From positions 16,749,501-16,813,500 of the forward strand of contig NC_059382.1 in NCBI RefSeq assembly GCF_019703515.2: a stretch of 64,000 nucleotides of DNA. Direction: 5' to 3'. Shown here piece by piece: positions 48,442-59,701 of the stretch (positions within the stretch are counted from its first letter, which is position 1; every line of letters starts with the position of its first letter). Position numbers and translations under genes: made by a program. This DNA comes from Myxocyprinus asiaticus (lineage: Eukaryota; Chordata; Actinopteri; Cypriniformes; Catostomidae). The notes below the pieces were generated by a model. The model had not been told where the DNA came from and searched no databases. It saw nothing but the letters and a program-made list of their open reading frames with translations.

Positions 48442-51400
48442 GCTTTAATTTGTGGAAGAATAATGGTAAAATGCTACCACAGCACCACTAAACTTAAATT
48501 AAGCTAAACATTTTCTCAGCTGGTTTGTAACATTTAGAATAGAATTACATGGAGAGGAATCAAGTGTGTGTATTTATGTGTGTGAGGGAACAAGGTGGGG
48601 TTTAACTGAGGTACTGGTACTAACCTAACACCCAGTTAACCCTGTAGCTAATGGAAGGCTCATGACCCCGAAATCCAATCAAAAAGAGCTCTCACAGAGC
48701 CTATTAAACCACTGTTTTTATTGTAGGCAGAGTGCCGGGCATTACATGTGGCCTTAATATACGACACTGGTCCACCCACACAGTGAGATGAAAGGAATTC
48801 AACCCTCCATTTAAACCAAGTGATGTACAATTCGTTACACAAGGGCTGTGATATTTCATGTGCTTTTATTTACTCATCTGCAAGTGTATTAAAACATGAT
48901 TGTGAAACATTTCGATTGCTGTTTCCTGCAAAGTCCAAAAACGCTCAGGAAATAACACATTGGCCAACAGCTTTACGAAGAGAAATAGCCCTGACTAAAA
49001 CAATTATTTTGCCAAACACAGCCCTGTAAATAATTATTATGTCTATGTAGTTGGCATAACACCAGCTCAGCTGGTTTTGTTGCGGCTCTTTTAAATGCAG
49101 CTTGAAATCAAATGCAGTTTATCACGGGTAATGTTATGAATGTGCACACAAGCCCATGTAGATATGTTGGATTCATATTGAGATGGTTATCAGCCATGAT
49201 TTCCTGGTACTCTGCCCTTATCTTATTGGACATTTTCTGATGTGCAGTTTCTTTATCTAATAACAGATGAAGGTGATAGGAGGTTCTTAGGAAGGCAAGA
49301 GCAGGGCGGAGGCTGTGATGGGTGACTGCAGTGGTGTGTCTTCTCTGAGCTCCTCACACTCCAGCTCCCTTATGACCGGCAGCACGGCACTCCCAGTCCT
49401 GTCACCAGTAAGTCATGAGTTTGGGTCATGTTCCCACACACCAGCTGTTTATTACTTTGCTTTGACACACTCTGGGTGGAATTCACAAAGAACGGATTGC
49501 TCCCACTGATAGCGTCGTTTATAGCATTCACTGTCTGCATTGTTTGACTGTAGCACAGAGTATGTGAAAATAATTGTTGACAGCAGTTGACACGACTCAT
49601 TCTCCATTTTACAGGCAGGTTCTGAGTGCTAGGTGGTAGAGGATGCCGCAGAATGCCCCAATCTGGCTGTGAAACCACTCTGCTGGGGGGGGAAATGGCT
49701 TAAACAAGCCAAAGATTGTTTGCTGGTCTTAGCTGGTTTGAGTTTAGCTGATCTTCCAGGGTGGCCAAGCATCAAGCATCTTATTTAGCTGGTTGGTCAG
49801 TTCTCTCTCCCTTTGCCTGTCTGTTATGCTGGTTTAAGATGTGTTTCATTAGGGCAAGCACTTGAATCTTCAAACCAAAAAAATCAAAAGTGTCTTCATC
49901 TACACTGTGCATTTGGATACAGTATATACCCAATAATAAAAGGGCTTCCACATGACTCATGTCAGGATGTCAACCAGTGTCAGAAATGTACTTTTCAGTT
50001 GAGGGGCTATATTTTGCTCCTAAATTTGAAAAAATAAATGTACCTTTTGTGAGGGCTATAAAATATACAGCGGTTCATCCTTTAGTTTAAATACTTCATT
50101 GTAATCAATTACTATAAATTCTTAATATTAAATTCATTATATTAAATATTGATAATATTTATATTCGTTAAATATTATTATATTAGAATATTAATAAATA
50201 ATAATTAATCTTTCCTATTAAATTATGAAAAAATTATACTGTATTTGTGTTAATATGTAACTAGGCCTAGAATAGGACAATAAAAACTAGATAAGATGCT
50301 ACAAATAAAAAACATATATATCACAGGGCATTTTTGCCCCATAATTTTTCATTTCTGGGGTATGTTTGTCACTTTCGGTGGCATTTTTGCCCCAAGCCCC
50401 CCTTAATTTCTTACCCTGGTGTCAACACACCAGTTTCAAGCATCGCTTTGACCTCCACATGACAATCGTTACAAGTAACATCATGGAATGGCAATTTACA
50501 AGTTTGCCAGGCAAGAAAGATGGAGGTGTGCTCTGTAAACATTGAAAACATGAATTTGGAGAACAGAAAAAAGTCCTGGCACTTGCTTTGTTACATTCTT
50601 TCCAAAAGGTAATATGAGGACTTGTTTACATTAAGGACTTAGAAGGTTCTTGGTGAATTTAAATTAGCTGATGAACTGGGATCTCTGAATGCTCTAAAAC
50701 AAGGTAAATATTTATGAATAAAAATAAATTATTAAACATTCAACATCTCTTAAGAAATTTTGACCGTTTTTAATTATTTCTTGTTGCTTTGTATTCTAAA
50801 AGACATTATTATTGAGTTTAAAACATGTAAAAATTACTAGCTGGACCTGTCATTGCAAAGAGTCTTTGCATTTATACAAATTACCTGGTAATCACTGGCT
50901 GACCATTTGAGAGGTCAGCGGTAATGGGGTCGAAGTTGACATTGATTAAACTTTGAACGCCATGTTACAACACTTGACGGATGCGCAACGCTCTTCTTTA
51001 TGATTTTATTAACATTTGATTAATTACTGTTGCCATGATAGAAAACAAATAAAAACTGGTTTGCTGGGATAAGCTGGCCTAACTGGTCTTCCAGTCTGAC
51101 CTGCTGACAAATGTCTTAAACTCCTCAATAAAAATAAAAAAAAAACAGCTAACCCAACCAGCCCATGGTGGGAGACAAACTAAGCTCAGTAAAACAGTTT
51201 CTCAGCAGGGATGTGGCAGCATGCAAGCATACTGTCATTATAATTGTTAAAAGTATTGTTTTACTTCTGTATGGCCTTTAGCACATGTACAACTAAGCGC
51301 ACCTATGATGTCTTAAAATGCTATCTCTCAAGGAAGCTCACTAGATTTTGGAACAAACCCTCTGTGTTTGTGTACTTATGTGCGTGTTTGTGTGTGTGTT

Positions 51401-51602
51401 TAAAGCAATGTGGGTGTCAGGTCACAGACAGACTCCTGTAACACTAGTTTGGCTTGAGTGTGGTTAAAGGTGCTTCACATTACTACTCGTAAAACTCAGT
51501 GAGAGGGAAAAATTACTGCCACTATTTGTTTGGGAGGGAATGAGTGAGCAGGGATCTGGGGAGTTCTCTGTATATGGATAGAGTATTGACATTTTATTTC
51601 AT

Positions 51603-51692
<90 letters not shown>

Positions 51693-52249
51693 GTCTGTTG
51701 AATGCTTTAGCAATGCATTCCAATGCAGTGTCCATACTGTTTTTGAATCAGATTTAGGTATCATTTAGGAAGAGGGAAGTATGGGACATATGTGTTTGTG
51801 TGGGTGTGTTTTCTATGCACACTGGACTCATGCCATTCTCAGAGTAAAGGTCACAAATCTGCGGGTCATGGAGAGGTGAGAGTGGAGAGAGGAAATAAGC
51901 TTAATCTGAAAGAGACTGGCAGTTTCCTGTCTGGAGAGCATGGCACAGAGAACTCTCTGTCCTGTCTGAGGGCCTCATGCTCTCCCTGCCTGCACTCCAA
52001 GCGTAATTCAATAAGAACCTGACATCTCCCTCTGACCTCCATGAGTCAAACTTTAACAGCACCCATCGGCCCATCAGCAAAATAACACTGACTCACACCT
52101 TCACAACCAGGCCTGGTTGCATCAGAGCCATTCAAACTGCATGACTGTGAAGTCACTAAGATGAGCTAAAGATTTTAAAAGTCATCTAGCCACAGTCATT
52201 CATATCTATACCAGAAAGACATTTAAAGAAAAGGAGACATTTTTATAGT
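48442..52249. other. Mostly single-copy DNA with a conserved-looking block
   Basis: 48600-49260 is a long, repeat-free stretch of balanced composition that looks like a cluster of conserved non-coding elements. 49715-49850 and 51055-51200 hold GCTGGT-type repeats, and 50090-50300 is very AT-rich. The frame at 49370-49678 (minus) has no family signature. No host exon is called. Confidence 0.3.
51605..51684. repeat. (TC)n microsatellite
   Basis: About 80 bp of TC units with one 'tactc' interruption at 51641. Confidence 0.95.
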
Positions 52250-52586
52250 GCAAGGCAGTCCCAGTCACAAACTCAGTCTTATTTCTGTCACGGTGCCAGT
52301 CACATATCTGTCTCTGTCTCATCTCTGTCTCAGAGCCTGTCTAATCTTTTTCTCAGTTCTAGTCTCATCTCTGTCTCAGACAAAGTCTCGTTGTTTGTCT
52401 CAGTCTCAGTCTCTCTTCTGTCTCAGTGTATGCCCCATCTGTCTCAGTCCCAGTCTCATCTCTGTCTCAGTCACTGTCTTGTCTTTGTCTCAGTCCCATG
52501 TCTGTCTCACTTTCGTCGCATTTTCAGTCCCAGTCTCATCTCTGTCTCAGTCCCAGTCTCATCTCTGTCTCAGAGCCAGTCTCATC
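52250..52586. repeat. GTCTCAGTCCCAGTCTCATCTCT minisatellite, block 1
   Basis: Degenerate tandem units of about 23 bp built from GTCTCA/GTCCCAGTCTCATCTCT words, with shorter variant units such as 'gtctcagtcccatgtct'. Long open frames across it encode only SVSLSQSQSHLCLS-like low complexity. The same array continues at 54710-55614 and about 60035-60145. Confidence 0.9.
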
Positions 52587-52757
52587 TGTGGGGCTTTACT
52601 GGTTGTTTAGATCAGTGTTACTATCAGAAATAATTAATAACTATTTCTTTAGTTATTAATTCATATTTAAATTAATTAATTTAATCTAACTCATTAAAAC
52701 CTCATATGGGGCTCCAGTAAATGTAGTGCGCTACGTTTAGGAGCGGGTCTGGTTATT

Positions 52758-53010
52758 AGCAATAATTAATCATTATCAAAGATAATGATTAATTATTAAA
52801 ATCAATAGAACATTGATGAGAATCAATGTTAGCTTTTTTAATCCTTTAAATCAACAATTATCAAAGATAATCGTTAATTGTTAACATCGATGAAACATTA
52901 ATTAAAATTAACACTAGCTTATTGATCATTCAGATTCAACAATCATCAAAGATAATTATCAAGTATCAAAAATCAATAGAATATTAATAAGGATTAACAT
53001 TGACAGGGCA
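52758..53010. promoter_or_regulatory. Three 85-bp tandem repeats with palindromic ATCAAAGAT
   Basis: ATCAAAGAT occurs at 52775-52783, 52860-52868 and 52945-52953, exactly 85 bp apart. The first sits in a perfect palindrome (17-bp arms 52761-52777 and 52781-52797, 3-nt loop); the second and third are flanked by degenerate versions. ATCAAAG matches the TCF/LEF core (WWCAAAG). Repeated elements in U3 regions of LTRs commonly act as enhancers; binding is not shown. Confidence 0.55.
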
Positions 53011-53344
53011 CCACCCTGGAATCAGGGACTAATAACCAGATAGTATAACAGTCTCAATATTAGATTGTTTTCTTAGGAAAATCGACATCGAAGAATATCG
53101 ATATTCAGGAAAAAAAACAATGAATGAAGACTTGAATCCGAGCACTAACATCCCGTCAGCATGACACAGGCATATGCAAAACAAACCAAAACACTTCTCT
53201 TTGTAATATAAACAAAGTTTATTTATGCAGTAATATCAATTAATAATTAATACAATTCAGTCATAAACTTGCGACTTACAACTACAAACTAAACAGTGAT
53301 ATGATTAGATATGGAAATCAAAATAATCCTATAACACATGAGGG

Positions 53345-53371
53345 TGTGTGTGTGTGTGTGTGTGTGAGAGC

Positions 53372-53404
<33 letters not shown>
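53345..53404. repeat. (TG)n microsatellite within the putative LTR
   Basis: Two TG runs separated by 'agagcgag'. Confidence 0.95.
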
Positions 53405-53407
<3 letters not shown>

Positions 53408-54046
53408 GGAGGGACGCGCACAAAATGGCGGACGTGACTCTCATGGAGAGTATGTCACGTGAGACTTCCGGCCAGGGAATATGGCCGCGAACGTGGGCGG
53501 AGAGAAACCAGTCAATGGCGTCTACCAGTTACCACGTGTATCCGCTTGTACGATAGCTTAGGGACAAAGCTGAGCTTTAGCACGAAGCTATCTACGAGCC
53601 AAAAATGTGTGCCAGAATGTTTGTGAGGGGTCGCGTGTGTGTGTGTGTGGTTAGTACGAGAGAGAGAGAGAGAGAGAGAGAGAAAATTAAGTGATGGCCC
53701 CAAAGCCGATTTCGCGATCGTGGGAGAGAAAGCAACTGTTAGTTTATCACTCAGAGACGCGGTGGACGGCTCGTAAACAGTCCCGCTTTCTTTGATTCTT
53801 TAATGGATAAACTCAGTTTGCCGGTCTCACCCGCGATGGCGAAAATGCACAGTCCAATTTGGTTGGACCACAATACAGCGAATCAAATTCGTGATAATTA
53901 ATACCCTGAGTATTAATAATGAGCGGACATGGCGGTCCGTAAACTGTACAAGCAAAAACCTTGAAACACAAGAATAACACACTATAATATTCTATCTCTG
54001 CCCAGACGTAAACCTCTTACTTGAATCGCATGAGGTTGCAGAATGT

Positions 54047-54520
54047 GTGTTCATCCGTCCTTTTAACTCAGACTCGGTTCCTCGAGGCTCGGGTGATGAT
54101 GGGAGGCCATTTCCTCTCTCTGTCGGCGGGCATACGGCTGCTGATTCTCGGCGGGCTGGCGGAGAAATCAGAAATGTCGACTTGATTGAAGATGGAAGAG
54201 AAATCTTTAATCTCTTCACTTCTGCAGGCAAACGGATGAAGATGCGGATTGCTGGGCAGTCTCCTTCGGATCCGTTAGAGTGTTCGGTTGAAAACAGAGT
54301 AATCTCAACTCATCCAGCGAGATGGAGATTGTATGGCCACTGTTTCAAGTCGGATGTTACTTCCTTGTGCCACGAGGTTGCACCTGAGAGCAGCGATGAG
54401 CTACGTCTATACATGGTGAACAAAGTTGCTGGAAGCCAATCCTGGAAGCATTTCAAAGTTATTTCTACTCCTGATGATGTCATGGTTGAGGGACGTTCTG
54501 TTGTGTGCCTGTTCCAATAG
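54047..54520 (+). other. 157-codon open frame inside the putative LTR
   Basis: Plus-strand frame from ATG at 54047 to the stop at 54518-54520, with mixed composition and no low complexity. I recognise no domain. It lies in the 3' half of the LTR-like insert, where coding genes are not expected in most retroelements, though some retroviruses place accessory genes over their LTRs. It may be chance. No translation signal or homologue can be shown here. Confidence 0.25.
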
Positions 54521-54709
54521 GAGTTGAGAGTTCGATCCTTAAGTGAGCAAGGCTTCATGGGATTTGTAGTCTGTTTTGGACTCCCTTTGTTCGATTTTGG
54601 CGCGGTTTTTATCAGTAAGATTTACGACTTGGTATGTGGGGGCTGAGTTAGGTTTTACGACTGTGTTAGGCCTGCCTTTGTCTTCTATCTGAATACATGA
54701 GGCCCAACA

Positions 54710-55614
54710 CATCTTTGTCTTGGTTCTAGTCTAATCTCTGTCTCAGACACAGTCTCATCTTTTTCTCAGTCCCTGTCTCATCTCTGTTTTAACCACTGTC
54801 TCATCTTTGTCTCAGTCCCAGGCTTTCTTTTGTCTCAGTGTTAGTCCCATGTCTGTCTCAGTCCCAGTCTCATCTCTGTCTCAGCCACTCTCTTGTCTTT
54901 TTCTCAGTCCCAGTCTCATCTATGTCTCAGCCACTGTGTTGTCTTTGTCTCAGTCTCACATCTGTTTCATTTTTATCTCTTTTTATGTCCTAGTCTTATC
55001 TCTTTTTCATTCCCAGTCTCATCTTGGTTTCATAGCCAGTCTCATGTTTGTCTTAGTTCTAGTCTCATCTCTGTCTCAGACATTTTCTCATCAGTCTTAG
55101 TCCCAGTCTCATCTGTGTCTCAGCTACTGTGTTGTCTTTGTCTCAGTCCCATGTCTGTCTCTGTATCATCTCTTTTTCAGTCCATGTCTCATCACTGTCC
55201 CAAAGCAAGTCTCATGTCTGTCTCAGTTCTAGTCTCATCTCAGTCTTAGGCAATGTCTTATCTTTGTCTTAGTCTTAGTCTCATCTATTTCTCAGACACT
55301 GTTTTGTCTTTTTCTCTGTCTTATCTCTTTTTCAGTCCCAGTCTCATCTTTTTTTTAATTCTCAATTGTATCTCTGTCTCAGAGTCTGTCTCATCCTTGT
55401 CTCAGGTCTAGTCTTATCTCTGTCTCAGACATTGTCTCATATTTGTCTCCATCTCAGTCTCAGTCTCATCAATGTCTTATGTCTCAGTCCTATGTCTGTC
55501 TCATTCTCATCTCTTTTTCAGGACCAGTCTCATCTTTTTCAGTCCCAGTCTCATCTCTGTCTCAGAGCCAGTCTCATGTCTCTCTCAGTTCTAGTCTCAT
55601 CTATGTCTCAGACT
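54710..55614. repeat. GTCTCAGTCCCAGTCTCATCTCT minisatellite, block 2
   Basis: Continuation of block 1 after the LTR-like insert, about 900 bp, more diverged (units with 'ttagtc', 'tttttctcagtc'). It ends at the 5' LTR of the Gmr1-like element. Confidence 0.88.
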
Positions 55615-55880
55615 TTGGTGATGGGGGCGTGGTCGTGTGTCTGTTTGCGGGAGAGAGGGAGTAGTGTGGCTTGTCAAGCTGGTTGACATGATTTCTAACA
55701 GCTGTTTCTTGTTACAGTGATAGCGGGGAGAGACCTCGAAAGCAGCCAAAACAGAGCAGAGAGAGAACGAGTGTGCAGCATTGTCATCTGTTCACATTGA
55801 GTGTTGAATCTATGGAGTATTGTGAAGAAGTTTATGTTTATTTTGAGAGTGTTGATTATTGAACTGAGTGTAACATTGAA
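55615..55880 (+). repeat. 5' LTR of the Gmr1-like element, 3'-truncated
   Basis: Shares with the 3' LTR 'ggtcgtgtgtctgtttgcgg', 'caagctggttgacatgattt' and 'gaatctatggagtattgtga', to 'gtaacattgaaa'. After 55880 homology stops and the sequence goes directly into gag, which marks a deletion junction. Confidence 0.88.
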
Positions 55881-55885
55881 ATGAC

Positions 55886-56521
55886 TTGAAGAGAGCCATT
55901 CTGCAGCAGGCTGGCCGGACCCCCGAACAGAGCCGACAGCACATCCGTACCCTGAAGCTGGGCAAACACGGCCGCCCGTTCGCCTTCGCACAGCAGCTCT
56001 GGGACGCCTGCCGGAAATGGTTGCTGGTGGGGGAACCCCATGGCACCCAGGAAATCATGGACAAGGTGGTACTGGAGCAGTTCATTGCCCAGCTGCCCCA
56101 TGGGATGGCCGAGTGGGTCCAGTGCCACCGTCTGGTGTTGCCGGAGGAACCAATCCAGCTGGCCGAGGCCTACATGACGGCGTTTCCCGGAAGCAGTGAT
56201 CCGGAGTCTCTCTCTCTGTCTTCTCTCTTTCTTCCCTACCCCCAAACCCCGCTTCCGCCCCTCCTCTTTCAATACCATTCCTGCCCCCAAGAGGCTGGAT
56301 GGTCCGATGCCCAGGTTTCCTCCCCTGTCTCCCCTGCTAATTTTGCCTCTTTCCGCTATCCCCCCCAGGTTGACGAGTCCATTCCCATGAGTGGAGGAAG
56401 GGGGACTGGGCTGGTTTGTTTGAGCTGCAGGGATCCAGGGTATTTCCAGGACCATTGCCCAGTAATGGAGGTGGGTACGCTGCTCTGGATTCCCGACGCC
56501 CCACAGGCCGCCCGCGAATGA
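55886..56521 (+). pseudogene. Gmr1-like gag, N-terminus deleted
   Basis: Encodes the C-terminal part of the capsid/nucleocapsid precursor. Motifs run AGRTPEQSRQH, GRPFAFAQQLWDACRKWLL, VVLEQFIAQLPHGMAEWVQC and IQLAEAYMTAFPG, a SCAN-like capsid C-terminal fold. Near the end is CLSCRDPGYFQDHC, a zinc knuckle in which the His of CX2CX4HX4C is Tyr. The frame opens at a TTG that is simply an internal Leu; no Met precedes it, because the start and roughly the first half of gag were lost in the deletion beginning at 55880. A TGA at 56519-56521 ends it and protease follows without a working start. Confidence 0.85.
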
Positions 56522-56547
56522 GCTGAGGCATATCGGATACCCAAGGG

Positions 56548-56970
56548 GATACGTATCAAGCTTTGGTGGATTCGGACTGTTCTCAAACCCCCATCCACCA
56601 ACGTTTGGTACAAAATGGGGCATTGGGCACAAATAATTGGGTGAAGGTGCGGTGTGTGCATGGGGATATCCACGCGTATCCGATGGTTACCACTGAGATA
56701 CTATTCAGAGGAGGAAAACATAGAGTGGAGGCCACGGCTAATTGCCGCCTCACCCATCCGCTAATTTTGGGGAGGAATTGGTCTGATTTCCAGAATTTGT
56801 TAAGGGAAATATGTGCGGATGGGTCCTGTGAAATAATGTCTCAGTGTGTGATGTGCGATGCTATGGCTGGGGAGGCGGTGCCAGAGCCATCTACGTCTGC
56901 TCCACGTCAAAATGATGCAAGGGAGGGGTCCCCGCCCTCAGGGAGTTCCCTGAAGGGGATTTCCCATTAA
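56548..56970 (+). pseudogene. Gmr1-like aspartic protease, active site mutated
   Basis: The retroviral-type aspartic protease that cuts Gag-Pol. YQALVDSDCSQTPIHQ has DSD where the active site needs D-S/T-G, so the catalytic glycine has been replaced (GAC for a GGC-type codon). Further on, RLTHPLILGRNW is the flap/hydrophobic-Gly region near the end of such proteases. The open frame stops at TAA 56968-56970. It lies directly after gag and before integrase. Confidence 0.75.
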
Positions 56971-57011
56971 AGCAGTCATGTGACGAGTCCCTCAAACACA
57001 CATTTGACAAA

Positions 57012-58215
57012 GTGAGAGTAATTGATGGTCAACAGCTCCAGCCTAACGTTGTGCTCACATACCCATATTTTTCAATTATCAAAGATAGTTTGTATCAAGT
57101 GACACAGGACACTCAAACAAAAGAAAATACAACCCAGTTATTAGTCCCGAAGAGCCGACGGGATGCTCTCTTCCAGGCGGCTCACCATAATCCAATGGCT
57201 GGCCATTTAGGACAGGAAAGAACACTTAACCGAATAATGGCCTATTTTTTTTGGCAGGGCATTCACAGGGATGTTCGCAGGTGGTGTGCGGCATGCCGTG
57301 AATGTCAGTTGGTGAATCCACCAGCCACCACAAAAGCACCATTGCACCCTCTACCGTTAATCGAGGTACCCTTTGAAAGAATTGGTATGGACCTCATCGG
57401 GCCATTAGAACGGACCGCACGTGGTCATTGCTTTGGATTAGTTCTGGTGGACTATGAAACATAGTCACGATATCCAGAAGCGGTGCCCCTGCGCAACATC
57501 TCAGCACGTAGTGTTGTGGAGGCACTCTTCAGAATGATCTCCCGAGTGGGGATTCCAAAAGAAATCCTCACTGATCAAGGCACTACATTTATGTCACGAA
57601 CACTACGTGAACAGTATGAATTATTAGGTATTAAATTGATTTGCAACAGTGTTTACCACCCACAAATGGATGGGTTGGTGGAATGATTTAATAAAACCCT
57701 GAACAATATGATTCGTAAGTTTGTACACGAGGATGCTAGAAATTGGAATAAATGGCTCGAACCCCTGTTATTTGCAGTGCGAGAGGTCCCACAAGCCTCC
57801 ACATGGCTTTTCCTATTCAAGCTGCTGTATGTGCATCGGCCACGTGGCATGCTCAACGTCATACAGGAAGCTTGGGAGGAGGGACCTTCAAACAGTAAAA
57901 ACAAAATTCAGTACCTTCTTGATCTTAGAGCAAAACTCCACACTTTGGGTCAATTAACACGGGAATTTGCTCCATGCTCAGGAACGTCAAAGCTGGATGT
58001 ATGACAGGGGCACTTGACTACGGGAATTCACACTGGAAGATAAAGTGCTTGTATTGCTACCCACCTCAAGCTCTAAATTGCTCACCAAGTGGCAAGGGTC
58101 CTTTGAGGTTGCATGGCAAGTCGGAGATCTCGATTATGAGGTCAAGTTAATGGATAAGGGCGGGGCACGTCAAGTTTACCACCTCAATCTCCTAAAAGCT
58201 TGGCAACGGTAGTCC
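57012..58215 (+). pseudogene. Gmr1-like integrase, two or more in-frame stops
   Basis: Inserts the cDNA into the genome. The N-terminal zinc domain is visible as HHNPMAGHLG ... CAACREC (HHCC). The catalytic core has GMDLIGPL (first Asp), LTDQGTTFM (second Asp) and HPQMDGLVE (Glu), with exactly 35 residues between the second Asp and Glu, the DD35E spacing. Stops interrupt it at 57463-57465 (TAG after DYET) and 57684-57686 (TGA after LVE). A C-terminal part follows at about 58020-58215 (KVLVLLPTSSSKLLTKW, ARQVYHLNLLKAW), the GPF/Y-like tail. It precedes the reverse transcriptase, unlike in ordinary gypsy elements. Confidence 0.9.
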
Positions 58216-58322
58216 CCGAGAGGGCGGAGCTCAGGCCAGAGGTGATGCTCGAACCTAATCAGTTCACACCGGTCCCGTGTGGAGACCACCTCTCACCGTA
58301 GCAGGTCACAAAGGTAGCCAAG

Positions 58323-59660
58323 TTGCAAGCGGAATTCACGGATGTGTTGTTGCCTCTCCCCGGTTGCACAAACCTCATAGAGCACCACATCGAGACCACC
58401 CCAGGGGTGGTGGTTCGTAGCTGCTCCTATCGCCTTCCTGAACACAAAAAAAAGGTTGTTAAGAAAGAATTAGAGGCAATGCTCGAGATGGGGGCAATAG
58501 AAGTGTCACACAGCAATTGGGCTAACCCTGTGGTTTTGGTACCTATGAGCGATGGGACGGTCCAATTCTGTGTGGACTACCGAAAAGTGAACGCCGTGTC
58601 TAAATTTGATGCGTGCCCAATGCCCCAGATTGATGAATTGCTCGATCGGTTGGGTGCTGCTCAATTTTATTTGACACTGGATTTAACAAAGGGTTACTGG
58701 CAGATCCCCTTAACTCCAATTTCCCAAGAAAAAACTGCATTTTCCACACCGTTCGGTTTACACCAATTCGTGACCCTTCCGTTTGCTTTGTTCAGGGCCC
58801 CTGCCACGTTCCCTGCATCTCATCGATAAAATTCTCAGGCCACATACAGCTTATGCCGCCACTTATCTAGATGACATCATCATTTATAGTAATGATTGGC
58901 GGCGGCACATGCAACATCTTAGAGCCGTCCTGATATCGCTGCGATAGGTGGGGCTCACGGCCAACCCGAAGAAGTGCACAATTGGGTGGGTGGAAGTTTG
59001 GCCACTTGGGCCATGGGCAAGTGCGTCCCCAAATTAACAAAACCGCAGCTATCATGGCCTGCCCAGCACCCAAGAGCAAAAAGGAGGTGAGAGTTTCTGG
59101 GGCTGGCTGGCTACTACCAAAGGTTTGTGCCTAGTTTGTCTGTCGTCACCAGCCCACTGACTGACCTCACTAGAAAGGGGGCTCCCGATCCGGTCCAGTA
59201 GACAGAATCATGCCAACAGGCTTTTCTAAAAGTGAAATCTGCACTTTGTGGAGAACTGCTCTTACATGCTCCAAACTTCTCTCTCCCCTTTATTTTGCAG
59301 ATGGATGCATCTGACAGAGGGCTGGAGGCAGTGCTCTCGCAGGAGGTGGAGGAGAGGAGTGACCAGTGCTGTACATTAGTTGTAAACTCTCGCTGAGGAA
59401 TTGAAACCATTGCACCATTGAAAAGGAGTGTTTGGTGATCAATTGGGCTGTCCTCACCCTCCGTTACTACTTGCTGGGGCAGGCCTTCACCCTCTGTTCA
59501 GATCACACCCCACTCCAGTGGCTCCACTGCATGAAGGATACCAATGTATGGATCACCCGTTGGTACCTGGCACTTCAGCCGTTCAAATTTGAGGTGATCC
59601 ACAGACCGGGGGCGCAGATGGCTGTGGCTGACTTTCTCTTCAGAAATGGGGGGAGTTGGC
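58323..59660 (+). pseudogene. Gmr1-like reverse transcriptase and RNase H, frameshifted
   Basis: Copies element RNA into DNA. RT motifs in order: EHHIETTPGVVVRSCSYRLP, WANPVVLVPMSDG, FCVDYRKVNAVSKFDACPMP, LDLTKGYWQIPL (first catalytic Asp), TPFGLHQFVTLPFAL, then after a frameshift near 58805 YLDDIIIYSNDW (the YxDD catalytic pair). The connection has FLGLAGYYQRFVPS. RNase H follows with LQMDASDRGLEAVLSQ, then in another frame HTPLQWLHCMKD and HRPGAQMAVADFLFR at the end. Stops near 58947 and 59200 and several frame changes kill the gene. It ends about 40 bp before the polypurine tract and 3' LTR. Confidence 0.92.
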
Positions 59661-59701
59661 AGGCCGGATTTTGCCCCGGCCTTAGTCGGGCGGTGGGGGT
59701 A

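Larger units (their letters stand above)
52587..54709. mobile_element. Putative solo LTR of an ERV-like or LTR element
   Basis: The 2123-bp insert starts TGTGGGGC and ends GCCCAACA, an 8-bp inverted terminal match (one mismatch) with TG...CA ends, and is flanked by CATC on both sides (52583-52586, 54710-54713). These are LTR features; no second copy or internal region is in the window, so a solo LTR is the best reading. Inside are AT-rich tandem 85-bp repeats (52758-53010), a (TG)n at 53345-53404, a GC-rich part (53410-53560) and (GA)n at 53660-53682. Which LTR superfamily it belongs to is not determined. Confidence 0.7.

Noticed and set aside
51055..51200. CRISPR-like or regulatory spaced repeats made of GCTGGT units
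   Set aside because: The units are irregular, palindromic and dispersed in five places, as expected for a eukaryotic interspersed repeat.
52248..52659. Overlapping long open frames (up to 120 codons) in three phases
   Set aside because: They translate the 23-bp minisatellite into Ser/Leu/Gln-rich repeats in every phase; there is no start context, domain or splice structure.
54807..55686. Similar Ser-rich frames in the second minisatellite block
   Set aside because: Same reason: all phases stay open because the repeat lacks stops in several frames.
55856..56632. 258-codon minus-strand frame
   Set aside because: It is the antisense shadow of the Gmr1-like gag, whose plus-strand translation has clear capsid and zinc-knuckle motifs.
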